A stretch of 64,000 nucleotides of DNA from Parelaphostrongylus tenuis (GCA_019055375.1 JAHQIW010006100.1:62001-126000), one strand, 5' to 3'; numbered from the stretch's first letter, positions 1 to 11,535 are shown. Numbers and translations are program-made. Notes: generated from the letters alone by a model not told the origin.

Positions 1-836
1 AATCTCGTGTAATATGACTGTACGCAAACACTCTCTAAAACGATTTTTGTTCACATCACTGGGGAAATCGCAGCACATCTATCACCCGATTCGTTTCCTC
101 ACATGCGTCGTTCACAAAGGTCTTCGAACATTTCGCGTGCTGTTCAAGTGATCCTTGAGAATTTGGCCTTTTCATTAATGACGCAGAATGCTGGTCGGGC
201 AAATCTCCTCGCAATCACGAAGGAACTCGAGCTAAGTCGTTGCATCAAGCGTTAGTTGATTGATAACAAGCAGTCTAGAGATTAGATGGAATCAGCAGCA
301 TACTTCCTTTTGGCCTGTATCACTAACCACCCAGTAATCGCTCACCTCCCCTCGTCTATGAGTTATGATAGTTCCTACATTTTCGTACCTTAAGGTTGCA
401 CTCAAAAATGAAAAAAATAGCTTTGAGAAAGTTATAGCCTGAGGATGTTTAAAGAAGTGAAAAAGAATAGGTATTTATCTTATTTCTCTTTTATAAAAGT
501 AAAGAGAGCAAGAGAAATTTGGTACAACCATTCTTCTTCTTCTTTATTAAAAAACTTCTCAGGCTGCAATTCGCTCAAGGTTATCTCCATTATTTTTCAG
601 TGGTTCATAAGGGCCTGAACGGTAACTCGCGAATTTTTTTGAGCTATATGTCAATAGGTCCCCATGAGCACTTTACAGTTCTTATCACTGATAAGTTATG
701 CTCTTGCTTAGAATTACAATTCAAAAGTTTCCTCTGCGAGAATCTACCTATCGAGAAGTTTCGGCGACCTTCCATAGTGTTTTGATTGAAAAAACTCTAT
801 ATCTTTTTTATGTACCCAATAAATGGAGCTCCACAG
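1..836. other. Stretch without a supported gene
   Basis: I see no convincing exon. A short frame after an acceptor-like TTTTTCAG near 600 is open but has no clear donor or family match. The region may hold the 5' part or an intron of the plus-strand gene that starts to be visible at 837. Confidence 0.4.
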
Positions 837-890
837 TGGGGAAGTGTTTACTTTGACCAGCGACTGAATGTCGAAGGCACTTTCATCCGG
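837..890 (+). CDS. Gene 1 exon (54 nt)
   Basis: The acceptor CTCCACAG ends at 836 and the donor CGG|GTGAGTCC follows 890. The exon is phase 0 on both sides and encodes 18 residues starting WGSVYFDQ. No family is recognised. Confidence 0.5.
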
Positions 891-979
891 GTGAGTCCTT
901 CTATGCAGAAAAACTCTTTTTTTGTGTCAAAGATGTGTGTGTGTGTGTGTTCGTGTGTATGTATGTGTTGTGTATGTGT

Positions 980-1019
<40 letters not shown>

Positions 1020-4000
1020 ATATGCATGTGTCTTCATCAAATGTATTCAATAAATCTTACCAAGAACAACCTCGCTCCTGCTTGTCAAAAGATATGCTGA
1101 GCTATTTCTAATATGCCAAGGATAATGAATAATTGATCCTAGGAAGGTTATCATGCTTCGGCCTCAGAAAGAAAACGAAAAATCTTCAGAATGTTTGGAA
1201 AGTAGAACCGATGATGCTTTCTAGAGTTACACACTTTATATTGTTGCAAATATATATATATGTACACATCTTTTTTATTGATATATATATATATATATGT
1301 CTTTATTTGTTTATTTATTTAAAAGAGGAGCCAAGCAAGTTTGACGCATAATTTGATTCTAGACGTTTATATCAGTGCTCTTACTGCCCATTCATTACAA
1401 TTACTTTTTATTGTGTGTTTTTTTTCCTTTCTTTGATTGATGAGAATCTTGAATCAGTATTATGATGAAGGATTTCGTCGTCATCTAATGATTAAGATCT
1501 AACTTTACAGAATGGACGAATCATGAACTTAACAAATCCTTCAATGACAAAGGAAGCTGTTAGGCTGTTACAGTACGTCGGAACGCCAGAAAGTAATAAT
1601 TTCAAGTACGTTTGTTCAATGGCAAATGGATTGGCAATAAATCAGTTTTTGCTGTTAACTGTGAAAACCTTTCAATTTCGAATATGAGGAGATTCGAGAC
1701 CACATTTAGAGACTTTCCTTACGGTGAGTGCTATAATAAGTCGAATGGACGCTTCAGTCGTGAATTTTATGAAAAGATAACTTTAGATTTGTGTGGGTTC
1801 TTGCGAGAAATCTTGATGCAGCCACAGCAATTTCTCTGAAAATGAAGTCGAATATTTGTAGTCCACGACTGGCACCAGCTGTTTTTCAGGTAATGACGCC
1901 ATGTAAGCTATCAATATTTCGTGTTCGATTTTTGGAAAGAGCTTTATCCGATGCTTACATAGCATATTCTTTAACCATATCATTATATTAGTTCTCCTAT
2001 TTGTAGAAGTAATTTTTATTACCGAAATCAGCACAATCAAGCTTATTGTATCCGTTTTGACAGAGATCCCACCAACTCTTTTAGATCTGATATTTCCAAA
2101 ACGCATTCTGGCTCGGATAATAGAATTTTAGAGAAGATGTGTCATTCTTGGAACTAGATAACGAAAGATATGAGGTGTCTAGAGCTTCCAAAAAAAAAAA
2201 AAATTGTATACAGAACATAGCAAACATTGTCGTACGGATGTATTGCTGTCCTCAAATGGTTTTGTTGACGACCATTTCGGTTCCAAATGTATTTTTCCCA
2301 TTGGTCACAGAATCCATGGAGTCCATTTCAATTCACGCTCTCTTGCAACCCAAGTGGAAACTCCACAGCTTGGATTCAATATTGTAAGAGAAACTTTCTA
2401 GATAAGCATTCTACGACATTCATGAAAGAAATGAAAATCTCAAGTACTATCTGAAACAACTTGCGAAATGTTCGGAGACCTAAAATTATGAATTTAGGGA
2501 AACGAATTGAATACTGAAAGTATTAGGATCTGTAAAGAAAAGAAAATATGATGACGGGACACGTGAACAAATAATGAACAATAATAATGACTTTATCGAA
2601 ACGATAGGAAATGTGGAAAATTTGTAATCGTAAAATCAAGCAACAGTTGTCATCTGAGACTTTAGAAGATTTGAGTTTGCCACCTATTTCTTAGAGCGCA
2701 TGTGGCGCAGTGGTTAGAGGTGCCCTGCGTCGCACACGAGGTCAATAGTTCGATCTCGCGCTCATGGCTCACCAAGCCATCCATCCCTCCGGGGTCGGTA
2801 AATTGGTACTGTCTGAGACTTGTCTGAGAGGATAAGCAGCACTGACTCGGTACAGCGGGAGGCCTCCGCGAGTCATTGTAAGGGCCAGATATGCATTCAA
2901 TCACCTCAAACGAAGTTAAAAATTGAAGTCGAATGCATGGCGCATCCCTCAGGGATTGATCAACGCCGAGAGATTTATCCTTTATCCTTCTATCTATTTC
3001 TTACAGTTTGAAGCGAATGTATTCCTTAAATCTCTGCGATATGCTTGACAGAATTTCGATCCACCAAGTTATCTGAACCTTGTAGGACCATGAGAGTAAT
3101 TTTGATGCTCACCGCGCGACATCAAATCTCACTCAGCTGCTGTGATGCGGACGTCTAGTCTAGTGGAAAAGTAGGCAGACAGAGACACGCGTGCACAGAC
3201 ATCCAGAACCACTTCTCTGACTGTTGCGCAAGCGACGACGCGACGCCTTCTTTCTATCAACGCTGTTCCTCAAAGCGCTAGGAAAGACATAGAGAGAAAA
3301 CAAACTCCTTTACTTCAAGCTTTCTCTGCATAGTAGCCAACTAAGGTTTATGGCGTAGCATAGTTGTCCATCTTCATCTGCCTGCACACGAAGCTGTATC
3401 AGCTATGAAAAAGAAAACGAAATTCGAATCTGTGAAACGGTGCTTGAATATCCGATTACCTTTCGTTCACTAATCATGCAGATCCATGCCAACCTAAAAC
3501 AATTTCCATTTGATTGATGATTTGATGTGTAGGTAAGATTTCTGACGCTTGGCATACATACCCAAAAGATGTTAGGTCTTCTCTAAGTTTAAGCACTAGA
3601 GCAATAAACACTAAATTCATCAGCTAGAAGTAATCAAAATTGCTTAACAACACTATTTGAGGCATGCTCCATTAGCCCAACAACATTTTTGCCATCCCTT
3701 AGGCAACATATTGATACCGCTTTGTGCAGGATTTCCTAAAAATTTTTGGTACCGAATTTGTCCATACCTGCCGCATCATGGCCACTTAACGAAGCATTCA
3801 CTGCAATTTGATGCTTTACGAGTACGAATTGGGACACAATGCACAGACCGTCTTCGAGAACATAAACCGTACAAAGGTTCAACTATTTGTGCGGGCGCGC
3901 ACCTGGGCCGCTGCAGTTAGGCCCTGTCACGTCGACGCCGCCGCACATATCCTGATCTCATCTTGCTTTGAGGCATCGATAGTGCTGCATGTCACCGAAT

Positions 4001-7000
4001 TGACAAAGAAGAAGTTGACCGAACTGGGCTGAGAGTTTCTGAATTATGTGCCATAAAGTCCTAACTTGTCGTCGTCTGACTTTCACTTCTCCGATCGCTG
4101 GAGCATTTACTGAGCTAAGAGAAGTTCCGAGACATTAATCATTTGCGCCGAGGATTGACTACTTTCTGTGAATTTTAGGATGACAAGTTCTAAGAGCGCG
4201 GTATTGATCTGATGCCAGAGAGATGACAGAAATGTGTTCAGGCTGATGGCGCATGCTTTGTATTGTGCTGTTGGGCAATTTTAATCACTTCTGGTGAATA
4301 AATTTAGCGTTTAATGTACTAGTGCTAACCTTATAAGGACACCATACTATGCCAGGGTACCACGAGGCAGTACTATTTTCTGACTAGTAACTATGTTGTT
4401 GTTGCGGTGTCAGGGATCCTGGCACTAACCTATTTCTAATTGCTTTGGTGGATGAAAATCTTAAACTCGTTGCCAACTTAAATGTTTCTACTAAGGAAAA
4501 CATTACGCTCTATGCTCAAATCTGAAACCTGAATATCTCCAGATATGATGAGCTGCTAGACTACAATGGAGTTTTGAAATGAAAGAACGAAATCCTTCAC
4601 GGGTACCAGCTATTTGAACTTCTCCGTGTGATCAAAACGCTTCCCCCTCCCTCTAACTGCTGTCAATTTCTGAATATCTCGTATAAAATCACATTATCAA
4701 CTTTAACTTACAACTAAATTATTTTTGACAGCACGTTGCGATGGAAATATATTTACAAGCCTGAAGAGATACAAGCAAAATACGAAAATATATCCAAGAG
4801 AAAAATAGAACTAGACTTTCGATGCTGTAGTGTGAAGGAGCGCACTCTCAGAAACGGTGGCCTTTTTTCAAATCCACCCATCTGCATCAGGTTTTAAGTT
4901 TTGCCTGTGTCTCAGAATCTTCTAATTTTATACGAGTTTTCTTAGACATGCATTTAAGTGATGTGTTTCTTCTTTGTTTATTCCTTTAGGATCACTTGGG
5001 AAAAATTCTAAAGGATAAATTCTATGTCAGAAAGGTATCAGGTGGTGAAACTCGACTATAGATATGCCATTGTTCTTTTTGTTACGCAGAAAAAGGTTTC
5101 TGATTTTTCTTAAGAATGAGTTGGGGCTGTTATATTCATACTGAAGGACTCGGTGAGGTTGTGTGCTGATTTTGGCATTTTTATTGATGGAATTAGTGTA
5201 TGAGCTTTTGCGGAGCGCAGGGGGGGGGGGGGGGGGAGGGAGGGAGGGGCTCAACAGGCCACCAATCTCTTGAGAATTGGTGAATTTGTGATAAATAGCC
5301 TCTCTTGAGCTCCTTCAGCACCGGATCAACAAGATTATTGTCATTTCTCGATGAGCTCAAACTATCTTGACCGTGATAAATCTTCGAACCATTGGACACC
5401 ACTAGGCGTGACACACCTTGTGGTCAAAAGCAATACTTTCTATTTTTTAAGCTATTCGCCTTTAACGTGTCGATTAATGTTGTTCGCAGAATACACAATA
5501 CTTCAGTGGTGATACTACCGATAATCTAATGGAAATATGAGCGAGTATTTTCACAAATCTCAGAAATGCCACTATGACTAACGCCATATTGCACTGGACT
5601 CGCTTCCTAATTATTTCACCGATCTGATGCTCTATTCACTGTACCTAGACAACCGTGACCTCACTTCTGATCAAAATTTTCTTCTTTCTTTCTTTTCAAC
5701 TCTTAACGGACGGCTGTAGAAATCGATGCACGCAGATCGAATTGCGCTATTTTCGTCGTTTGATTGAGGGTTTTTTCTTTGTTTGGCAAAAATTATCAGG
5801 ATTCTTGTATCACTTTGATAGAACAAGATTTTCTCTATTTGTTCATATGTCTTTGGCTTAGTTTAACGTGTCTTCTTTGGAAAAAAAATACTTGTTTACT
5901 ACTCAATCATACTGACTGCGTTTGGTGTTCAATCGATTGTATCGCATTGTACGAGGGGGATCACAAGGAAAATCTTCAAATTTTGCTCTTTCACAGTAAA
6001 TAATCAGTTATAAATATCACAGTAAATAAAAACTGGAGTACAGCCAGTAATTTATCAAAAATTTTTATGACTGCTGTATCCGATACGTGTTCATCGAAAG
6101 CTCTCACTATTATTAAGTTTGTATCAATCATTCGTTTATCTCCAGCTATTCAGAGTTGACGTACGCAAGAAAAAGTTGAAAAAAGACTTATGGAGAATTG
6201 AAGTATTCTGAGCGGTAAGAGACAAACTGTTTGAACAAAGGGCTCAATATCGGCAAAACTGTTGGCCAGAAATATGTGTCTCCAAAGAAGTATCCTCATT
6301 ACTTCTTCCCTATCCGCACCCATATTAAAAAAAAACTGTTTTTAATCCTTTTCGAGGCTTTATTAGTTATTCGACAGCTTGAATATCGGAAATCTGGAAG
6401 GCGTGCTTTATTTTTCAAATGGTTTTATATTTTTCAAATACTCTCTTGTAAAGGTGCAGTATTTGCGGTGCTTATATGCTAGACGACGACAAAATTTTAA
6501 GCCAATCTCATTCGCTGAACAGAATCTTTTCGTCAAAATGTTACTAATTATTCGAAAGCGTAAATCTCAGCTACAAGTACACGCTGCCCATTTTTCAAAG
6601 CACCCTTTATAACGCTGTAGCATCTAGAATAAGATTTCGTTTCTCACTGAGTTGTATTGAGTTTCGTGGTCTTCTCGTTAATCGTTCTTAAGACAATTCC
6701 GTGCGATCCTGTAGCGGATGTAGCAGTTCCACAGTTTTCAAAAGGAACTAAATACCTTATGATTTTATTTTATGTTCCCGAAGGCAAGACCGATCAAAGA
6801 AAAAACAATGTGAAAAATGCAAATGGTAAATGTAACGGTAACTTGACGACTGGTGTAAATCGTGCGTCGTCGCCTACTCCATACACCTCGAGACCATTGG
6901 CTAAAGACGAAGAACCTGTTCGACTGGTTAGACCACCAAAGCCGAGGCACGTGTATCAATCAGCCTGTACAAGTGCCCATAAACAGACCACATGACTTGT

Positions 7001-8589
7001 TGGCTCAATTAATAATTATCAGATGTACTGAAATTCAAGCGCGGTTCTGAGAAAACACTCGAAATGAACGAAGCGATAAGAATTTGAAAACTGAGACGTT
7101 CACATCCTATTTTGGGTTTCAAGTCGTACAGATCGTAATCTTCTTTCAATTTGAGGACGATGGCTACGAATTTCTTGGTGAAGCCGACATCGACAACCGC
7201 ACTATGCAGTATGTTTTTCAAGGTCATGTGTACACTGTCGCCAAGGTAAGAATAAACTTTTCCTTTTACTCTTGAGGTAGATTAGAACTAGAAGAGGTGA
7301 ATCATGTGCTGATCAAGACAGAATGTAATATCGCCTTTATTCTTATCAATCTCTTCAAACGGTAATATCGCCTTTATTCTTATCAATCTCTTCAAACCCT
7401 TTACCAAGCGCGTTTGCAGAAATGAATTGCGCAACATATCTGGCATACATATTTCTATACTATCGCTGCGCCGTCGTCGGTTTGCTTAATTATAATCCTG
7501 GATAGACAACCACACCTCTTCAGGATTGGTGATATTAGTGGCAGGTTTTTTTGAGATTACCTCACTTCCTTGACTTCAGATGGGAACACTTTGGCTTTGA
7601 TGTCCCACTGGTCAAGTGACATCGAATCCATCGGTATTCCTCAAAATTTTTGTCGGGGACCAGAATCGTCAAATAGTAATAACATCCACAGGGGAAAAGT
7701 CCAAAGACGTTCGTGAATATTGAATACGAGCACTATATATCCAATAATGTAGAGTGCTATACGGAACTTTGAGCCTTGGACGCGGAATAATGATAACAGA
7801 ACACGAGCCTCGGGTGTGCAATTGGTTTGCGCGCTACCCGAAAAAGGTGGAAACGCGGCTTAGCTTCCCATGTGAGGTTCCGAATTCTCCAGATCACCCA
7901 ACTTTATTAGATATATAGTTACAATACCACAAGATCGCTGAGAGAGCACTCAAATAAGGGATTTTTTTGAATACCAGTAATCATCGAATGGTACCCAGTC
8001 ATGAGTCAGCGTCTTGACGAGAGGTCATTCAAAATAAATATATAAATAACTAATCAAATAAGTACATGCGGAGTGGGGGTAGCGCAGTGGTTAGTGATGC
8101 AGTGTATGAGGACGCAAGTGATAACAAAGGCAGTAATTCTATTCCTCCTCAACACTCTTTTGCAATAAGTCAAGTGCGCGCCTAAGTACGCCTTACCTTA
8201 AACACCTCCAAGATCACAAAGACAGTCGTGTCGGCTAGCATTCTACAATATTTGCCAAAAACGCGAAAAACCTCGTACAGCTGCCGAAAACAACACACGA
8301 AATGTGTGGAGGCCTTTGGTTAATTTATTAATACGATTAATACGGGGAAAGGAATCAAATGCAAGAAGTGGTAGGATCTGCACAATAAATTGTGACCAGG
8401 GCCATGTGAAATAGAATATATGGTAGTGAAAAGTGCACTTTTCCCCGGTAAATATCCTGCATGATAATTTTCAAAGAATATTTAATCCACAGTTCTATTC
8501 CAATACAGAGTGACTTCCTCGGCAAGGTTTATGTGTTGACTAAGCAGCGATGCAGCTGTTCTTGTGCTGGTGGTCCAGTACAACAATAA
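837..8589 (+). CDS. Unrecognised multi-exon gene (gene 1), span of visible exons
   Basis: I do not recognise the product. A set of plus-strand exons with good acceptors and donors runs through this span. Those I can support are 837-890, 1511-1605, 1787-1889, 2214-2383, 4732-4890, 6693-6825, 7124-7245 and 8509-8589. Intron phases agree across 837-890 / 1511-1605 / 1787-1889 (0, then 2, then 0) and across 6693-6825 / 7124-7245 / 8509-8589 (1, then 0, then stop). This is the main reason to think they form one gene. Exons between 1.9 and 6.7 kb are incomplete, so the model has gaps. Introns contain a GT microsatellite, a tRNA-derived SINE, a dead mariner and a repeat shared with 53.6 kb. The C-terminal tail has closely spaced cysteines (CSCSC). 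The 5' end may lie before the window or in its first 800 bases. Two neighbouring genes instead of one is possible. Confidence 0.45.
932..1024. repeat. (GT)n microsatellite
   Basis: A GT repeat interrupted by a few TAT and TTG units, directly downstream of the exon at 837-890 and inside the intron. The open frame across it is low-complexity Cys/Val and not a gene. Confidence 0.95.
1246..1300. repeat. (TA)n microsatellite
   Basis: Two short TA runs separated by a few bases, in an intron of gene 1. Confidence 0.85.
1511..1605 (+). CDS. Gene 1 exon (95 nt)
   Basis: The acceptor ACTTTACAG ends at 1510 and the donor CAA|GTACGTTTG follows 1605; both match nematode consensus. The exon enters in phase 0 and leaves in phase 2. 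It encodes about 31 residues including NLTNPSMTKEAVRLLQYVG, with an N-glycosylation sequon (NLT). Its exit phase fits the exon at 1787. A second possible exon between them, near 1690-1723 with donor TTACG|GTGAGTGC, is in frame with this one but not with the next, so it is left out. Confidence 0.55.
1787..1889 (+). CDS. Gene 1 exon (103 nt)
   Basis: The acceptor AACTTTAG ends at 1786 and the donor TTTTTCAG|GTAATGACG follows 1889. Entering in phase 2 from the previous exon keeps the frame open, with residues such as VWVLARNLDAATAISLKMK, and it leaves in phase 0. Family not recognised. Confidence 0.55.
2214..2383 (+). CDS. Gene 1 probable exon, frame uncertain
   Basis: The acceptor GTATACAG ends at 2213 and the strong donor ATT|GTAAGAG follows 2383. 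Two of the three frames are open for the whole length. The one containing GFVDDHFGSKCIFPIGHRIH looks more protein-like but needs an exon I have not placed, perhaps around 2010-2170, to supply the phase. Confidence 0.4.
2695..3010 (+). repeat. tRNA-derived SINE (family S1)
   Basis: The head has an A-box-like GTGGCGCAGTGGTTAG and, about 45 nt later, a B-box-like AGTTCGATCTC, so it looks like an RNA polymerase III promoter of tRNA origin. The conserved body ends with the block ATGGCGCATCCCTCAGGGAT. Further copies lie at 25.05-25.37, 31.57-31.87, 49.2-49.5 and 63.4-63.7 kb on the minus strand. Confidence 0.7.
3805..4285 (+). mobile_element. Dead mariner-like transposon, internally deleted
   Basis: The translation begins like the mariner N-terminus (MLYEYELGHNAQ) and, after losing the middle of the transposase, resumes with C-terminal mariner features in several frames, including RGIDLMPERWQKCVQADGA near 4200-4260. 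Stops and frameshifts are abundant. It lies in an intron of gene 1. Confidence 0.75.
4732..4890 (+). CDS. Gene 1 probable exon (159 nt)
   Basis: A textbook acceptor (TTTTTGACAG) precedes an open frame of 52 codons starting TLRWKYIYKPEEI, with a lysine- and glutamate-rich middle. The end is taken at CATCAG|GTTTTAAG, a weaker donor; AACG|GTGGCC near 4857 is an alternative. The exon enters and leaves in phase 2 with this choice. Family not recognised. Confidence 0.4.
5220..5249. repeat. Poly-G / GGGA tract
   Basis: A run of about 17 G followed by GGGA repeats, on the plus strand. It is unusual in an AT-rich region and could form a G-quadruplex. Confidence 0.85.
6693..6825 (+). CDS. Gene 1 exon (133 nt)
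   Basis: The frame is open from phase 0 after CGTTCTTAAG (acceptor) to the donor AAATG|GTAAATG. It encodes 44 residues beginning TIPCDPVADVAVPQ and containing LMILFYVPEGK, and leaves in phase 1, which fits the exon at 7124. Not recognised. Confidence 0.5.
6850..7085. repeat. Dispersed repeat R, copy 1
   Basis: Shares stepwise similarity with 53600-53840, for example the CCRAARCACGTRTAT block followed by CTGTACAA, CCCATA and CAGACCACATG in the same order. It lies in an intron of gene 1. Frames on its minus strand are not genes. Confidence 0.5.
7124..7245 (+). CDS. Gene 1 exon (122 nt)
   Basis: The acceptor GGGTTTCAAG ends at 7123; a second possible acceptor, GTCGTACAG, lies 8 nt downstream. 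The donor GCCAAG|GTAAGAATA is excellent. Phase 1 entry from 6693-6825 keeps the frame open. The exon is acidic (FEDDGYEFLGEADIDNRTM) with an NRT sequon, and leaves in phase 0 into the terminal exon. Confidence 0.6.
7325..7398. repeat. Perfect 37-bp tandem duplication
   Basis: Two adjacent identical 37-bp units starting GTAATATCGCCTTTATTC. Identity suggests a recent local event (or an assembly artefact). Confidence 0.9.
8075..8165 (+). repeat. tRNA-derived short repeat, degenerate
   Basis: A-box-like TAGCGCAGTGGTTAG at the head with only a weak B-box-like match. Similar to the S1 heads but not foldable as a tRNA. Confidence 0.35.
8509..8589 (+). CDS. Gene 1 terminal exon with stop
   Basis: The acceptor TTCCAATACAG ends at 8508. 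The frame enters in phase 0 from 7124-7245 and runs 26 codons (SDFLGKVYVLTKQRCSCSCA then GGPVQQQ) to a TAA stop at 8587-8589. The cysteine spacing CSCSC may be structural or lipid-modified. Function unknown. Confidence 0.5.
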   Translation, partial: SDFLGKVYVLTKQRCSCSCAGGPVQQ

Positions 8590-9626
8590 TAGCGCTTTCG
8601 ATTTCACTGTACTGTGATTGGAGACGATTTTCTGCCAACCAGTTACCGTTCACTTGATTATTAACGACACGAGTAATTGTACACTCCGTAATACTAAAAC
8701 TGTGCTCATTCATCAGCGGGTTTTCTATTTAAGTCATTCATTAAAAAATTCTATTGTTCTTGAGCGTTATGAATGTGTACATTGTAAATAAGTGCCCTGG
8801 CTCAGCCAGATGACATTAACAAGTTGTATAAAACTTGAACATTGTACAAATTGGCGCTGTTCTCTGTTAAATCTTCATGATTAATCGAAATTCTACCATG
8901 ACGCCCTCGCTTTTCTGACATTTTCTCTTACATCAAGCGCTTACGCATATTTCTAAGTAACATATTCGAAGCAACTCCACATAGAGATGTAACAATTTTA
9001 ACCAGTACTTGGTCATGGCGGCTAGGTCTAATCAGGGTTTTCAACTTTTTAGCAAATTTTTCATGGTGATTACGTGGTTTTATCGATTATGGTCAATTGG
9101 GATATTATAAATTTGTGATTACTTTCAACTTACCTCACCGATCCCTGTGTGTAAAGATTATCTTTAAATGTAAACAAAATAAAGTTTTACGAGACTGACT
9201 ACGCATTGATTATAGATTGATCTACTTCACATGAGAAAGGTTAACCTGTTTGGAAGACGTGTACCTATGCTGATGCACGATTGTTCGGAAGCCTTTTTCA
9301 CAGCGAAAAAGCTTTTACCTCAAATTATCGCTAATAATTTCTGAATCCTAAATTCCGGCGATTTCAATATTGTGTTTTATTTCAAAAATTATCATCCCAG
9401 TGAGCTGAAGCGACAGAAATGAAATCATGTTTCGCACTTGATTTGCTTTGTTTGTCGCCTGTGGACTACAATTTTGGTAATTATTCGATAGTTGGCATCG
9501 CGATGACTACGAAACTAAGGATTTTCAGAAGAGGTTCCTATAGAATTTTAAGTTTAGAAAGATAGTTTCACACTCAAAATGGTTAGCATATCGCTCAAAC
9601 ATCGCATAGAGATTAGCTACTTACTA
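8590..9626. other. Intergenic stretch
   Basis: AT-rich sequence in which I see no exon, RNA gene or recognisable repeat. Confidence 0.4.
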
Positions 9627-10194
9627 GGCTGAGCAAAAGTTCCTTAACACCCGCAAACAATTCAGACCTCATATTTCTTCCAGACAGTATCGGTTATTCA
9701 ATTTCATGAGAATACTTTAGAAATCTCTCCATAAGAAACTCCCACGGCAACGCTAGTTATAGTGCATCAAGATTTGACTTACTCTTTGGAACATTAACTC
9801 GTCGAAAGCGCGCGCGCCGTTTTAGCAAGATAATGCCAAACCTCACACTGCAAAGAAGACTAAGGAACTGTATAATGAATTGGAGGACATCAATGTCTTT
9901 CCTCACCCAGCCTACAGTCCATATGCTACGCCGTCTGATTATGGTCTCGTTTCCGCCCTATGGCAAATTTCCTGCGTGAATGCCGATTCGAGATTTTTGA
10001 TCAAGTTGAAGAGTCATGTTGGAAGCTTCTCGATTCAAAACCCAAAATGCGACTTTAGGCAAATCTCGAAGCTCAAGATTATTAGCAGAAGATCATGGAT
10101 AATGACGGTCTTTATTTGTGAGGAATACTAATTGTTGTTTATAATTTACGTACTTTGAATTTTCAGCGGGTATTAAGGAACTTTTTCTTCAGCC
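9627..10194 (+). mobile_element. Mariner transposon, internally deleted, with TIRs and TA duplication
   Basis: The left end GGCTGAGCAAAAGTTCCTTA and the right end form an imperfect inverted repeat of 28-29 nt, flanked by TA on both sides (9625-9626, 10195-10196), the mariner/Tc1 target duplication. The interior encodes only the C-terminal third of a transposase: AKPHTAKKTKELYNELE, then PAYSPYATPSDYGL (the mariner PPYSPDLAPSDY region), and near the end IMDNDGLY. At 568 bp it is under half the usual 1.3 kb, and it is frameshifted, so it is non-autonomous. Confidence 0.9.
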
Positions 10195-10874
10195 TAATAT
10201 AAGTGAGGTTGATGTGTTAAAGGCGCTCTATCGCTACTGATGGATATAGTATAGCAAAGAAAATTCCTATCAAGGTAGTTTATTAGAATGAACCACCAGA
10301 TGTCAGAAATTTTTCCACTTTCTACAAAAATAACGCATCTCTGCAAAAATATTTTATTTGCAACTTGTCTTGGACTTCTTTCTCGTTTTGTCTAATATTC
10401 AGAAAGGCTGGTTTTAGCCGTATTAGAGGCTTATTACACCAGTGATTTACGTACGTTTCGGCTATCTGTTTTATCTATGTTTTTGTAGTCAGGTATCATA
10501 GCTTTAGAAATGTTCATTATAATACTCACTTTTTCTATGTAAAAAGGCTTTCATGCTGTGCTCTACTGACTAAAAGAAGACAACGTTTTGCCTTCGGTTG
10601 TGATTAGCCCGTTGTACTCGACAGCGGGTTTTGCTGTCAGTTATATAGTAAAATCTGTACTGTTGATAATCTGCCCTTGGGATAACGACGCCTTTTCAAC
10701 GCTTTTTTCACATTTCTTTCGATGTTATTGCAAAAGTGTAACTCGTACGTCTCTTACTTTGGAAGTAGTTTATCTACAAGGATTTTATGGCGTCGCCGTA
10801 AGTCTTGATAGAGCTTCACTTGTAGAGTGCTTCTTCAAACACAATGCATTTTCTTCACCAAAAGTCTTGAAGCT
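10195..10874. other. Stretch without a supported gene
   Basis: A 128-codon plus-strand frame (10588-10974) shows no splice signals or family match and overlaps the antisense RTE fragment; I do not accept it. Nothing else is seen. Confidence 0.4.
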
Positions 10875-11535
10875 TTTCAATATCACCTGTATCACCTGTC
10901 GTTCCGTTGATCGTCGAGTGACTCGAGCAGGTACCAGCAACACTTCCATTTTTCCCTATCGCATTCAAGAGTAGCCAGTGGGTCCTTCTCGCTCTAGGGA
11001 GTCGCTGAGAATCATATCTTTCTCCTATGCCTTTCGTGAAGAAATCGGACATTGGGTCGGTGGTCTTCCTGTACAGCGCCTGATGTCCCGAGGAAACCAG
11101 TCGGTAACGGCTCTTGTCCATTGGATGTCATTGAAGCACATCACGTGTCCGGCCCACCTTATTTTCGATATCATGGCGTGTAGAACGGTGTCTCTGGTTT
11201 TCAATCGTGAACTTAGGTCGGAACTCCGGATCCTTCTACTCGATTGCGACATGCGGCATACTCCTAACATCGACCTTTCGACTGCGCGTTCAATAAAGCC
11301 GAATGATCTTTCACGCAGTGAGCAGAATCTGCTGCATGCGTTAGGGCAGGGATTATTGTCGAGTCGAAAAGGTGGGCACGGAGTCGGATGTTCTTTGTCC
11401 TCTTCACTACATTTTCGATGCTCTTAAACGTTGCCCAAGCCGTTTGTTTCCTCCTGCTCAACTCTGGAACTAGGTCGTTCATCGTCGAACTTTTCAGTAA
11501 TGTTGCGGTATCTCTATGCAAAATATTCAACGGCA
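10875..11535 (-). mobile_element. RTE-type non-LTR retrotransposon, C-terminal fragment
   Basis: Read on the minus strand in several shifted frames, it gives the end of an RTE endonuclease/reverse transcriptase: NDLVPELSRRKQTAWATFKS, TKNIRLRAHLFDSTIIPALT, the hallmark RWAGHVM followed by WTRAVTDW and TGRPPTQ, and a tail of PRARRTHW. Frameshifts break it and the catalytic domains upstream are missing, so it is a dead 3' truncate. A second copy lies at 20130-20430. Confidence 0.85.

Noticed and set aside
38..330. Possible coding start at the left edge
   Set aside because: No frame or splice site stands out.
786..1100. 104-codon frame rich in Cys and Val
   Set aside because: Translation of the GT microsatellite.
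1612..1839. Alternative exon near 1690-1723 with good donor GTGAGTGC
   Set aside because: Joining it to the exon at 1787 breaks the frame, whereas skipping it gives matching phases; it could be an alternative exon.
10588..10974. 128-codon plus-strand frame
   Set aside because: Overlaps the antisense RTE tail and has no splice or homology support.
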